A DNA stretch of 64,000 nt from Haematobacter genomosp. 1 (GTDB lineage: Bacteria > Pseudomonadota > Alphaproteobacteria > Rhodobacterales > Rhodobacteraceae), in contig NZ_NIPW01000024.1 of the NCBI RefSeq assembly GCF_002196855.1, positions 1-64,000 of the forward strand. Reading direction: 5' to 3'. The position numbers and the translations under genes were made by a program. This document shows, piece by piece, positions 28,528 through 36,956 of this stretch. Under the pieces are notes generated by a model. The model was not told where the DNA came from. It saw only the letters and a list, made by a program, of their open reading frames with translations, and ran no database searches. Each line of letters begins with the position of its first letter. Position 1 is the first letter of the stretch.

Positions 28528-29229
28528 GTGAGCGAGAGAGCCGAAGCACAGGACGGCGGCACGCCGGAGGCGGACGGCCCGTCTGCCAAGGACCGGACCG
28601 GCGGAGATCGCTACGGGCACCCCTCCGCCCCGGCACCGCAGACGGCCTTTCCCGGACAGGTTCCGGTCGGCGCGTCCCGCCACGTTCCCCCCTGCCGCAT
28701 CCTGGTGACGGGAGCCTCCGGGACCGGGACATCGACGCTGGGACGATTGCTGGCGATCCGTCTTGCGAGCCAGCATTTCGACACCGACGATTTCTACTGG
28801 CACCCCACGGATCCCCCCTTTCGCACACCCCGCCCGCCTGCGGAGCGGCTCGCGCTCATGGAGGCGATGTTCCTGCCCCGGCGGGACTGGGTTCTGTCCG
28901 GCGCGCCGATGCGGTGGGAGGGCCGGCTGCGGGAACGGGTGACGGCGGTCATCTTCCTCCGCCTCGACCCCGGAGAGCGGATGGATCGTCTCCGCCGGCG
29001 GGAGCGGTTGCGCTACGGCGATGCCGCCGACTGCCCGGAGACGGCGGAGTTTCTCGCCTGGGCGGAAAGCTATGACGATCCTTTCTTCACGGGCCGGTCG
29101 CTGGCGGGGCATCTGGCTTGGCTGGAGACATTCGCCTGCCCCGTCACGACGCTTGACGCGGCGCTCCCGCCCGACAGGCTCATGGAGATCAGCCTTTCCG
29201 TCCTTGACCCCTCCCGCGCCTCCGCTTAG
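28528..29229 (+). CDS. AK-like P-loop kinase/ATPase with lysine-less Walker A
   Basis: Protein of 233 residues. The N-terminal roughly 65 residues are low-complexity and polar. They are followed by a nucleoside-kinase-like core: RILVTGASGTGTSTLGRLL, HFDTDDFYWHPTDPPF and WVLSGAPMRW, with RRRERLRYGD as a possible LID. The P-loop has T where the Walker A lysine should be (GTGTST instead of GxGKST). From memory, related genomic sequences share this form, so it may be a family trait. The GTG start has GGAGGG nearby; a later start at the core cannot be excluded. Substrate unknown. Confidence 0.7.
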   Translation: MSERAEAQDGGTPEADGPSAKDRTGGDRYGHPSAPAPQTAFPGQVPVGASRHVPPCRILVTGASGTGTSTLGRLLAIRLASQHFDTDDFYWHPTDPPFRTPRPPAERLALMEAMFLPRRDWVLSGAPMRWEGRLRERVTAVIFLRLDPGERMDRLRRRERLRYGDAADCPETAEFLAWAESYDDPFFTGRSLAGHLAWLETFACPVTTLDAALPPDRLMEISLSVLDPSRASA

Positions 29230-29257
29230 GCGGGGCCGGAAACGCCCGGAGGCCCAC

Positions 29258-30124
29258 ATGCCCACCTATGCCGCCCTGACCACGCTGCCCGGCCGCGAGC
29301 CTGCCGATGCGCTTGCCGAAGCGCTGGAGGATCTGGAGCCCGAGCCCTACGGCGTCGGCGCCTTCGAAATCGAGGACGGCTCCGGTCTGTGGGAAGTCGG
29401 CGCCTATTTCTTCGATCCGCCGGACGAGGTGGCGCTGGCGCTGCTCGCCGCCGTTCATGCGGCCAAGGATTTCACCGTCTCCGAACTGCCGGAGATCGAC
29501 TGGGTCGCCAAGGTTCGGCGCGAACTGCATCCGGTGGAGGCGGGGCGCTTCTTCGTCTATGGCGCGCATGATGCCGACAAGGTGCCCGAAGGCCGCGTGG
29601 CCCTGCTGATCGAGGCGGCGGTGGCCTTCGGCACAGGCCACCACGCCACAACGCTGGGGTGCCTCAAGGCGCTCGACAGGCTCGCGGACGAGGGGTTCGT
29701 CGGGCGGAACGTGGCGGATATCGGCTGCGGCACGGCGGTTCTTGCCATGGCGGCGGCCTCCCTCTGGCCGGGCACGGTGCTCGCCTCCGATATCGACGTC
29801 GTTGCGGTGGAGGTTGCTGCCGCGAATGCGGAGGCGAACGGCCTTGGCGACCGGTTGATCTGCGTGGAGGCCGCGGGTTTCGACAATCCGGCGATCACCT
29901 CCCGCGCGCCCTTCGATCTGGTCTTTGCCAATATCCTCAAGGGTCCGCTGGTGGAACTTGCGCCCGATATGGGCGTGAACGTGGCGGAGGGCGGCTATGT
30001 CATCCTGTCGGGTATCCTGAACCAGCAGGCCGATGATGTCGTCGCCGCCTATGAGGCGCAGGGCTTCGGCGTTGCCGCGCGCGATGAACTGGGCGACTGG
30101 ACCACGCTCGTTCTGCGCAAGTGA
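29258..30124 (+). CDS. prmA: Ribosomal protein L11 methyltransferase
   Basis: SAM-dependent enzyme that trimethylates ribosomal protein L11. It has 288 residues. An N-terminal substrate-recognition domain is followed by a Rossmann methyltransferase domain with AFGTGHHATTLGCL, motif I VADIGCGTAVLAMAAA and the active-site FANILKGPLVELAP. GGAGG precedes the ATG. It starts 28 bp after the kinase gene and ends just before a strong terminator, so msrA, the kinase gene and prmA may be one transcript. Confidence 0.94.
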   Translation: MPTYAALTTLPGREPADALAEALEDLEPEPYGVGAFEIEDGSGLWEVGAYFFDPPDEVALALLAAVHAAKDFTVSELPEIDWVAKVRRELHPVEAGRFFVYGAHDADKVPEGRVALLIEAAVAFGTGHHATTLGCLKALDRLADEGFVGRNVADIGCGTAVLAMAAASLWPGTVLASDIDVVAVEVAAANAEANGLGDRLICVEAAGFDNPAITSRAPFDLVFANILKGPLVELAPDMGVNVAEGGYVILSGILNQQADDVVAAYEAQGFGVAARDELGDWTTLVLRK

Positions 30125-30152
30125 TCTGCCTGCGGTAGTAACCAGAATGCGA

Positions 30153-30185
30153 AAGGCCGCGCCCCTGTGCGGGGAACGCGGCCTT
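30153..30185. terminator. Bidirectional terminator between prmA and DUF1127 gene
   Basis: Outer arms AAGGCCGCG and CGCGGCCTT with an inner CCCC/GGGG extension form a long stem, placed between two convergent genes. Confidence 0.8.
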
Positions 30186-30227
30186 GCAATCGTCGGGCCC
30201 GCATCGGTTGCGGACCGGGTCGGCGGC

Positions 30228-30437
30228 TCAGCGGAAGAGCGCGCCGATATCGTCCAGATCGGCGCGGGTCAGGCCGATGTCGTTGAGTTCGCGGTCCGAC
30301 AGGCGGGAGAGCGCCTTGCGGGTCAGCCGCGCGTCGTTCCAGCTTTTCAGGGCGCTGAAGGCGCCGAAGAACAGGTGGGGGGCGCGGCCTTCGGTCGAGC
30401 GGCCCGAGAGGCTCGGGTTGGTGTCGAGCGTAGCCAT
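30228..30437 (-). CDS. DUF1127 small protein
   Basis: Arginine-rich microprotein of 69 residues. The C-terminal half carries the DUF1127/YjiS signature: W and R in SWNDARLTRKALSRL, then LSDRELNDIGLTRADLDDI. Members are frequent in Rhodobacteraceae; some bind RNA or affect phosphate, polyamine or stress physiology in other alphaproteobacteria, but this copy is uncharacterised. AAGGA precedes the ATG by seven bases. It stands alone, divergent from ruvC. Confidence 0.88.
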   Translation of the reverse strand: MATLDTNPSLSGRSTEGRAPHLFFGAFSALKSWNDARLTRKALSRLSDRELNDIGLTRADLDDIGALFR

Positions 30438-30762
30438 CTTGGTATCCTTTACAAAGTGCTTTTTATGGGAGCATCATCTTGACTGCGTTGCATCTAGAGC
30501 GGGCATTTTGAGAACTCAACGGGCGCAGATGTCATGGCGCTCTTGCGCGCCGCGCATGGCTTCTTTCACAAAAATTCAATGAAAATGGGTTCTTGCGATG
30601 AAGCTGATTTTCTCGCGGCGTCTGTGGTGATTTCTTCGAGGAAGTGGGGGGAAGTCGCAACTTCCTTGCGGGATTGTCGCTGATGCCCCGATCGTTCTGG
30701 CGGGTGTTCGCCTTTCGTGCTAGCGAGGCAAAAAGACAACAGAATGCTCGGGACAGGTCGGA
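30438..30762. other. 325-bp divergent promoter region, DUF1127 gene / ruvC
   Basis: No gene seen. It is AT-richer than its neighbours (runs near 30470-30600) and must hold the promoters of both the DUF1127 gene and the ruvCAB operon. I could not assign convincing -35/-10 pairs. Confidence 0.5.
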
Positions 30763-31266
30763 ATGCGCGTGATGGGGATAGATCCGGGCCTCCGAAACCT
30801 CGGTTGGGGGGTGATAGAGGTGCGCGGCTCGCGACTCAGCCATATCGCCAATGGCGTCCTGCATTCTGAGGGGGAGGATCTCGCCATGCGGCTGATGAGC
30901 CTGCACGCCCAGCTGTCCCGCGTCTTTGCCGCCCATGCGCCGGAGGCCGCGGCGGTGGAGCAGACCTTCGTCAACAAGGATGCCGTGGCCACGCTGAAGC
31001 TCGGTCAGGCGCGGGGCATCGCCCTGCTCGTCCCGGCGCAGGCGGGCATCCGGGTGGGCGAATATGCCCCCAACGCGGTCAAGAAGACGGTCGTGGGCGT
31101 GGGGCACGCGCAGAAGCGGCAGATCGACCATATGGTGCGGCTGCATCTGCCGGGCATCGCCATTGCCGGGCCGGATGCGGCGGATGCGCTGGCCGTGGCG
31201 ATCTGTCATGCGCATCACATGCAATCCGCAGGCCGACTCGCCGCCGCGTTGGCGAGGGCGCAATGA
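30763..31266 (+). CDS. ruvC: Holliday junction resolvase RuvC
   Basis: Endonuclease that cuts Holliday junctions symmetrically during recombinational repair. It has 167 residues. The acidic catalytic residues sit in [21 protein letters not shown] and [15 protein letters not shown]. The start MRVMGIDPG uses the first ATG; the second, three codons later, is possible. The TGA overlaps the ruvA ATG (ATGA), so the resolvasome genes are coupled. Confidence 0.95.
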   Translation: MRVMGIDPGLRNLGWGVIEVRGSRLSHIANGVLHSEGEDLAMRLMSLHAQLSRVFAAHAPEAAAVEQTFVNKDAVATLKLGQARGIALLVPAQAGIRVGEYAPNAVKKTVVGVGHAQKRQIDHMVRLHLPGIAIAGPDAADALAVAICHAHHMQSAGRLAAALARAQ

Positions 31267-31928
31267 TCGGGCGCGTTGCCGGGCTGGTCGTGCATCGGGG
31301 CCAAGACCATGTGGTGATCGACGTGCGCGGCGTGGGCTATGTCGTTTACGTCTCGGACAGGACGATGGCCGCGCTGCCCGCCGTGGGCGGCGCGGCCGCG
31401 CTCTGGACGGAACTGCTGGTGCGGGAGGACCTGCTCCAGCTTTTCGGCTTTCCGACGCTGCTGGAGAAGGAGTGGCACCGGCTGCTGCTGACCGTGCAGG
31501 GTATCGGCGCCAAGGCGGCGCTGGCCATTCTGGGAACCCTCGGGGCGGAAGGGCTGGCGCGCGCCATCGCGCTCGGCGACTGGACGACGGTGAAGGCGGC
31601 GCCCGGTGTCGGCCCGAAGATCGCGCAGCGCGTGGTGAATGAGCTGAAGGGCAAGGCTCCCGCCGTCATGGCGCTCGGGGCCGGGCCGGGGCCGACGGTC
31701 GCGGCCCCCCTGACGGCCGAGGAGGGCGTGGTGGTGGACCTGCCGCCGCCCCCTCCGCCCTCTCCCTCGGCGGCTGCGACGGCGGAGGCGCTGTCGGCGC
31801 TGCTGAACCTCGGCTACGGACAGGGGGAGGCGGCGGCGGTGGTGGCGGAGGCTGCGGGCCGTGCGCCGGAGGCCGCGACGCCGGACCTGATCCGCGCAGC
31901 CCTGAAACTGCTCGCGCCGAAGGGCTAG
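31263..31928 (+). CDS. ruvA: Holliday junction branch-migration protein RuvA
   Basis: Tetrameric DNA-binding subunit that holds the junction and loads RuvB. It has 221 residues. The N-terminal OB-fold ([10 protein letters not shown] ... [10 protein letters not shown]) is followed by helix-hairpin-helix motifs [16 protein letters not shown] and [19 protein letters not shown] Pro/Ala-rich linker ([13 protein letters not shown]) leads to the RuvB-contacting C-terminal domain [16 protein letters not shown]. Confidence 0.95.
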   Translation: MIGRVAGLVVHRGQDHVVIDVRGVGYVVYVSDRTMAALPAVGGAAALWTELLVREDLLQLFGFPTLLEKEWHRLLLTVQGIGAKAALAILGTLGAEGLARAIALGDWTTVKAAPGVGPKIAQRVVNELKGKAPAVMALGAGPGPTVAAPLTAEEGVVVDLPPPPPPSPSAAATAEALSALLNLGYGQGEAAAVVAEAAGRAPEAATPDLIRAALKLLAPKG

Positions 31929-31988
31929 GGCCGCAAAGCCTTGCCTTCCGGCCGATGTTCCGCGAAAGTTCCGGCGAGAGGCGCCATC

Positions 31989-33035
31989 ATGTCCATGCCA
32001 GATCCCACCCTGCGGCCAGAGCCGCTGCCGGAGGACAGCTCCGAAACCGACCGGGCGCTTCGCCCGCAGCTTCTGGACGAGTTCATCGGTCAGGCGGAGG
32101 CGCGCGCCAATCTGCGCATCTTCATCGAAGCCGCCCGGATGCGGGGCGAGGCGATGGACCATACGCTCTTCCACGGCCCCCCCGGTCTGGGCAAGACGAC
32201 GCTGGCCCAGATCATGGCGCGCGAACTGGGGGTGGGGTTCCGGATGACCTCCGGCCCGGTTCTGGCCAAGGCCGGGGATCTCGCCGCGATCCTGACCAAT
32301 CTCGAACCCCGGGATGTGCTGTTCATCGACGAGATCCACCGCCTCTCGCCGGTGGTGGAGGAAGTGCTCTATCCCGCGCTGGAGGATTTCGCCCTCGACC
32401 TGGTGATCGGGGAGGGGCCTGCCGCGCGCACCGTGCGGATCGACCTGCCGCCCTTCACCCTGGTCGGGGCGACGACGCGGCTCGGCCTGCTCACCACGCC
32501 GCTCAGGGACAGGTTCGGCATTCCCACACGCCTCCAGTTCTACACGGAGGACGAGCTGTTCCAGATCGTCGCCCGCGGCGCGCGCCTCATGGGAATCACG
32601 GCGGAGGAAGGCGGCCTGCGGGAGATCGCCCGCCGCGCCCGCGGCACTCCCCGGATCGCCGGGCGGCTCCTGCGCCGCGTGGTGGATTTCGCGCTGGTGG
32701 AGGGGAACGGCCATATCACCCAGCCGCTCGCGGACGGGGCGTTGAGCAGGCTTGGCGTCGATGCGCTGGGGCTCGACGGCAGCGACCGGCGCTACCTCCG
32801 GCTCATCGCGGAAAGCTACGGCGGCGGACCGGTGGGGGTGGAGACGCTCTCTGCCGCGCTGTCGGAATCCCGCGATGCGATAGAGGAGGTGACGGAGCCC
32901 TACCTGCTGCAGCAGGGGCTCATCGCGCGCACGCCGCGCGGGCGGATGCTGGCGCAGGCGGCGTGGCGGCATCTGGGGCTCGAAGCCCCGCGGACGGAGG
33001 TGCGCCCCGCGCCACAGGGCGACCTTTTCGGCTAG
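31989..33035 (+). CDS. ruvB: Holliday junction branch-migration ATPase RuvB
   Basis: Hexameric AAA+ motor driving branch migration with RuvA. It has 348 residues. The N-terminus [18 protein letters not shown], Walker [13 protein letters not shown], Walker [18 protein letters not shown], sensor [19 protein letters not shown] and the winged-helix end [15 protein letters not shown] are all intact. The ATG has GAGAGG upstream. The gap to ruvA is 60 bp. It is followed by ABC exporters, not the usual ybgC-tol cluster. Confidence 0.96.
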   Translation: MSMPDPTLRPEPLPEDSSETDRALRPQLLDEFIGQAEARANLRIFIEAARMRGEAMDHTLFHGPPGLGKTTLAQIMARELGVGFRMTSGPVLAKAGDLAAILTNLEPRDVLFIDEIHRLSPVVEEVLYPALEDFALDLVIGEGPAARTVRIDLPPFTLVGATTRLGLLTTPLRDRFGIPTRLQFYTEDELFQIVARGARLMGITAEEGGLREIARRARGTPRIAGRLLRRVVDFALVEGNGHITQPLADGALSRLGVDALGLDGSDRRYLRLIAESYGGGPVGVETLSAALSESRDAIEEVTEPYLLQQGLIARTPRGRMLAQAAWRHLGLEAPRTEVRPAPQGDLFG

Positions 33036-33073
33036 CCCCCCGGTTTCCCTGAGAGGGATTCCGCCCTATATGC

Positions 33074-33087
33074 CCTGTCCTGACAGG
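33074..33087. promoter_or_regulatory. Short palindrome upstream of the ABC exporter pair
   Basis: CCTGTCCTGACAGG (6-bp arms, 2-bp centre) lies about 80 bp before the first exporter gene. It resembles the CCTGTC...GACAGG site found near 39503. It may be an operator. Confidence 0.3.
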
Positions 33088-33168
33088 ATTGTGTGGAGCC
33101 GCGCTGACGGATGAGACGCCCCTGCCGTCCCGGTCAGCCCGTTCCACGACCGCAGAAAGGCAGAAGCG

Positions 33169-35106
33169 ATGTTCCGCTTCTTTGAAACCCTTGTCGATCC
33201 CTACACGGCGTATGAGGAGCGGGATGCCCCTCCGCGCCGCCTGTGGCCGTTCCTGCTGTCCTTCGCCCGGCCTTTTCGCGGGGTGTTCGCCATCACGGCG
33301 GTACTCTGCATCATCGTGGCCTCGGTGGAGGTGGCGCTGGTGTGGTACATGGGCCGTGTGGTGGACTTCCTCTCGCAGGGCACCCCGGCGGAGGTCTGGG
33401 CCGCCCATGGGACGGAGCTGCTGCTGGCGGGCCTGTTCATGCTCACGCTCCGCCCGGTGGTCCAGGGGCTGTCGGTGGCGTTTCTCAACAACACCATCGT
33501 GCCGAACTTCGGCACGCTCATCCGCTGGCGCTCGCACCGCCATGTGCTCCGCCAGTCCGTCGGCTGGTTCGAGAACGACTTCGCGGGGCGGGTCGCCAAC
33601 CGGATCATGCAGGCCCCCGGTTCTGCGGGAGATGCCGTCTATCAGATTTTCGACGCGATCACCTTCGCGCTGGCCTATATCATCGGCGCGACCGTGCTGC
33701 TGGCGGATGCGGATCCGCGCCTGGCGCTGCCGCTGCTCGGCTGGCTCGTGCTCTACGGGCTGCTCATGCGCTGGACGATGGTGCGGGTGAGCGTCGCCTC
33801 GCAGGCCGCTTCGGACGCCCGTTCCGCGCTGACGGGGCGGGTGGTGGACAGCTACACCAACATCCATTCGGTCAAACTCTTTGCCCATCAGGGCAAGGAG
33901 GTGGACTATGCCCGCGAGGGGATGGAGCGGTTCCGGCAGGCCACCGCGCGGGAGATGCGCGTGTTCACCACGATGGATGTGGTGCTGATGGCGCTGAACG
34001 GGCTGCTGATCGTGGCCGTCGTGGGCTGGGCGCTCTGGCTCTGGATGCAGGGGAGCGCCTCTGTGGGGGCGGTCGCGGCGGCAACGGCCCTGACCCTCCG
34101 GCTCAACGCGATGACCGGCTGGATCATGTGGGCGCTCACCCACTTCTTCCAGTCGCTCGGCATCGTGGAGGAGGGGATGCAGACGCTGGCCGAGCCGATC
34201 CACCTCGTTGACCGGCGGGAGGCGGTGGCGCTGAAGCTCACCAAGGGGCTCGTCCAGTTCGAGAACGTGAGCCACCACTACGGCCGCGGCAGCGCGGGGT
34301 TGGACGGCGTCACCCTCACCGTTCGCCCGGGCGAGCGGATCGGCCTGATCGGGCGGTCCGGCGCGGGCAAGACGACGCTGGTGAAGCTGCTGCTGCGGTT
34401 CTACGACCCGGAGCGCGGCCGCATCCTGCTCGACGGGCAGGACATCTCCGGGGTCACGCAGGACAGCCTGCGCCGCGCGATCGGCATGGTGCAGCAGGAA
34501 AGCTCGCTTCTCCACCGGACGGTGCGGGAGAATATCCTCTACGGTCGCCCCGATGCGACGGAGGAGGAGATGATCGCCGCGGCGAAGCGGGCGGAAGCGC
34601 ATGACTTCATCCTCCAGCTGCGCGACCGCGAGGGGCGCGCGGGCTATGACGCGCAGGTGGGCGAGCGGGGGGTGAAGCTCTCCGGCGGGCAACGGCAGCG
34701 GGTGGCGCTGGCCCGCGTGATCCTGAAGAACGCCCCGATCCTCGTGCTGGACGAGGCCACCTCCGCATTGGACAGCGAAGTGGAGGCCGCCATTCAGGAG
34801 ACTCTCTACGGCGTGATGGAGGGCAAGACGGTGATCGCCATCGCGCACCGCCTGTCCACCATCGCCGCCATGGACCGGATCGTGGTGCTGGATGCCGGCC
34901 GCGTGGTGGAGGACGGCAGCCATGACGAACTGCTGGCCGCGGGCGGCATCTACGCCGGCCTCTGGGCGCGGCAGTCGGGCGGGTTCCTCGGCATGGATAC
35001 CGGGATGGAGAGTGGCCCAGAGACTGAGGCAGAGACTGAGCCAGGGACTGGCCCGAAGACGACCAACGGGGAGAACGCTCCCCTGACCGCAGGAGAACCC
35101 ACATGA
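33169..35106 (+). CDS. ABC-type exporter half-transporter, MsbA/MDR-like (first of pair)
   Basis: Fused membrane-ATPase half-transporter of 645 residues. About six hydrophobic helices fill residues 30-310. The ATPase domain has Walker A GRSGAGKTTLVKLL, signature LSGGQRQRVALARVIL, Walker B ILVLDEATSALD and switch AIAHRLSTIAA, all canonical. A C-terminal tail of about 35 residues carries an acidic 4-residue repeat (PETE AETE PGTG). Its TGA overlaps the ATG of a second half-transporter, so a heterodimer is likely. The substrate cannot be told from sequence; lipids and drugs are typical of the family. Confidence 0.9.
   Translation: MFRFFETLVDPYTAYEERDAPPRRLWPFLLSFARPFRGVFAITAVLCIIVASVEVALVWYMGRVVDFLSQGTPAEVWAAHGTELLLAGLFMLTLRPVVQGLSVAFLNNTIVPNFGTLIRWRSHRHVLRQSVGWFENDFAGRVANRIMQAPGSAGDAVYQIFDAITFALAYIIGATVLLADADPRLALPLLGWLVLYGLLMRWTMVRVSVASQAASDARSALTGRVVDSYTNIHSVKLFAHQGKEVDYAREGMERFRQATAREMRVFTTMDVVLMALNGLLIVAVVGWALWLWMQGSASVGAVAAATALTLRLNAMTGWIMWALTHFFQSLGIVEEGMQTLAEPIHLVDRREAVALKLTKGLVQFENVSHHYGRGSAGLDGVTLTVRPGERIGLIGRSGAGKTTLVKLLLRFYDPERGRILLDGQDISGVTQDSLRRAIGMVQQESSLLHRTVRENILYGRPDATEEEMIAAAKRAEAHDFILQLRDREGRAGYDAQVGERGVKLSGGQRQRVALARVILKNAPILVLDEATSALDSEVEAAIQETLYGVMEGKTVIAIAHRLSTIAAMDRIVVLDAGRVVEDGSHDELLAAGGIYAGLWARQSGGFLGMDTGMESGPETEAETEPGTGPKTTNGENAPLTAGEPT
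35015..35050 (+). repeat. 12-bp tandem repeat in the exporter tail
   Basis: Three imperfect 12-bp units (GCCCAGAGACTG, AGGCAGAGACTG, AGCCAGGGACTG) encode the acidic tetrapeptide repeat at the C-terminus of the first half-transporter. Copy number could vary by slippage. Confidence 0.65.
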
Positions 35107-36956
35107 GAGGGGTCACGAACGCCGATATCTTCATCCCGGCGGAATCGTCGCCGCCGCAGACGCTGGGCGCCTTCTTCCTGTGGTGCATCAAGGGCGCCTG
35201 GGTGTGGCTGCTGATCGCGGGGGTGCTCGCGGCGCTGGCGGGCGTGCTGGAGGTCATGACGGCGCTGGTGCTGGGGCGGGTGATCGACACGACGACCAGC
35301 ACCGCGACGGCGGATTACTTCTCCGCCCATTCCGCGACGCTGATCGGCTTCGTGCTGTTCTTCGCGGTGTTGCGCCCGGTGGCCATCGGCGTCTCCACGG
35401 CGGCCAACAACCTGCTGGTCGCGCCGAACGTGATGCCGCTGGTCCTTTCGCGGCTGTTCCGCTGGACGCTGGGCCAGTCCGTCACGTTCTTCGACAACGA
35501 TTTCGCGGGGCGCATCGCGCAGAAGCAGATGCAGACCGCCCGCGCCGTGACGGAAACCGCGACCGATTTCATCAACGCGGTCACCTTCGCGCTTGCCTCG
35601 GTCGTCGGCTCGGTCGCGGTGCTGGTCGCCATCGACCCGTGGATCGCACTGGCGCTGGCGGTCTGGCTGCTGCTCTACCTGCTGCTCATCCGCTACTTCC
35701 TGCCGCGTGTCCGCAAGCGCTCGACCCAGCGGGCGGCGGCGCGGGCGATGATCTCCGGCCATGTCGTGGACACGATCACCAACATCAAGACGGTGAAACT
35801 CTTTGCCCACGCGGATTTCGAGGATCAGGTCGCCTTGGGTGCGATGAGCGATTACCGCCGCAAGACCATCCGCTTCGGCATCGTCTCCACCTGGCTGCGC
35901 TTCGGGCTGAATGCGCTGGGCGGCATCCTGCCCGTGGTGCTCATCGGGGGGGCGCTGCTGCTCTGGACGCGGGGCATGGCCACGGCGGGGGATATCGCGG
36001 CCTCCGGGGCCATCGCGCTCCGCATCTCGCAGATGACGGGCTGGGTCTCCATGTCGCTGATGAGCATCTATGCCAATGTGGGCGAGATCGAGGACGGCAT
36101 GAACACCCTCTCCCGCCTGCACAGCCTGACCGACAAGCCCGATGCGATCGAACTGACGCGGGTGAGCGGGGCAATGACCTATGACGACGTGACCTTCACC
36201 TATGGCGGCGGGTCGGCCGGGGTCCGGGGCGTCACGCTCGACATTCCCGCTGGGCAGAAGGTCGCTCTGGTGGGCGCGTCGGGTGCGGGGAAATCGACGC
36301 TGGTCGCGCTGCTTCTCCGGCTCTACGACACGGAGAAGGGGCGCGTTCTGATCGACGGCTACGACGTGCGCGACGTGACGCAGGAGAGCCTGCGCCGCCA
36401 GATCGCCATGGTCACGCAGGAGACGGCGATGTTCAACCGCTCCGCCCGCGACAACATTCTCTACGGTCGCCCCGACGCGACGGAGGAGGAGATGATCGCC
36501 GCAGCCAAGGCCGCCGAGGCGCATGAGTTCATCCTGAAGATGTCCGACCATCAGGGGCGCAAGGGCTATGACGCGCATCTGGGCGAGCGGGGGGTGAAGC
36601 TCTCCGGCGGCCAGCGGCAGCGGATAGCCCTCGCCCGCGCCTTCCTGAAGAACGCGCCGATCCTCGTGCTGGACGAGGCCACCTCCGCATTGGACAGCGA
36701 GGTGGAGGCCGCCATTCAGGACTCGCTCGACCGGGTGATGGAGGGCAAGACCGTCCTCGCCATCGCGCACCGCCTCTCCACCATTGCCGCGATGGATCGG
36801 ATCGTGGTGCTGGACGAGGGCCGGATCGTGGAGGAGGGCACGCATGACGCCCTGCTGGCCCGCGACGGTCTCTATGCCCGCTACTGGCGGCGGCAGTCGG
36901 GCGGCTTTCTGGCCGTCGATCCCATGGACGGGGCGGAGACGGAGGCGGCGGAATGA
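35103..36956 (+). CDS. ABC-type exporter half-transporter (second of pair)
   Basis: Half-transporter of 617 residues with an N-terminal membrane domain (helices from about residue 25 to 300) and a canonical ATPase: Walker A GASGAGKSTLVALL, signature LSGGQRQRIALARAFL, Walker B ILVLDEATSALD, switch LAIAHRLST. Both ATP sites of the predicted heterodimer keep the catalytic glutamate. Parts of its ATPase DNA are nearly identical to its upstream partner, pointing to duplication with local gene conversion. Its TGA overlaps the next gene start (ATGA). Confidence 0.9.
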   Translation: MRGVTNADIFIPAESSPPQTLGAFFLWCIKGAWVWLLIAGVLAALAGVLEVMTALVLGRVIDTTTSTATADYFSAHSATLIGFVLFFAVLRPVAIGVSTAANNLLVAPNVMPLVLSRLFRWTLGQSVTFFDNDFAGRIAQKQMQTARAVTETATDFINAVTFALASVVGSVAVLVAIDPWIALALAVWLLLYLLLIRYFLPRVRKRSTQRAAARAMISGHVVDTITNIKTVKLFAHADFEDQVALGAMSDYRRKTIRFGIVSTWLRFGLNALGGILPVVLIGGALLLWTRGMATAGDIAASGAIALRISQMTGWVSMSLMSIYANVGEIEDGMNTLSRLHSLTDKPDAIELTRVSGAMTYDDVTFTYGGGSAGVRGVTLDIPAGQKVALVGASGAGKSTLVALLLRLYDTEKGRVLIDGYDVRDVTQESLRRQIAMVTQETAMFNRSARDNILYGRPDATEEEMIAAAKAAEAHEFILKMSDHQGRKGYDAHLGERGVKLSGGQRQRIALARAFLKNAPILVLDEATSALDSEVEAAIQDSLDRVMEGKTVLAIAHRLSTIAAMDRIVVLDEGRIVEEGTHDALLARDGLYARYWRRQSGGFLAVDPMDGAETEAAE

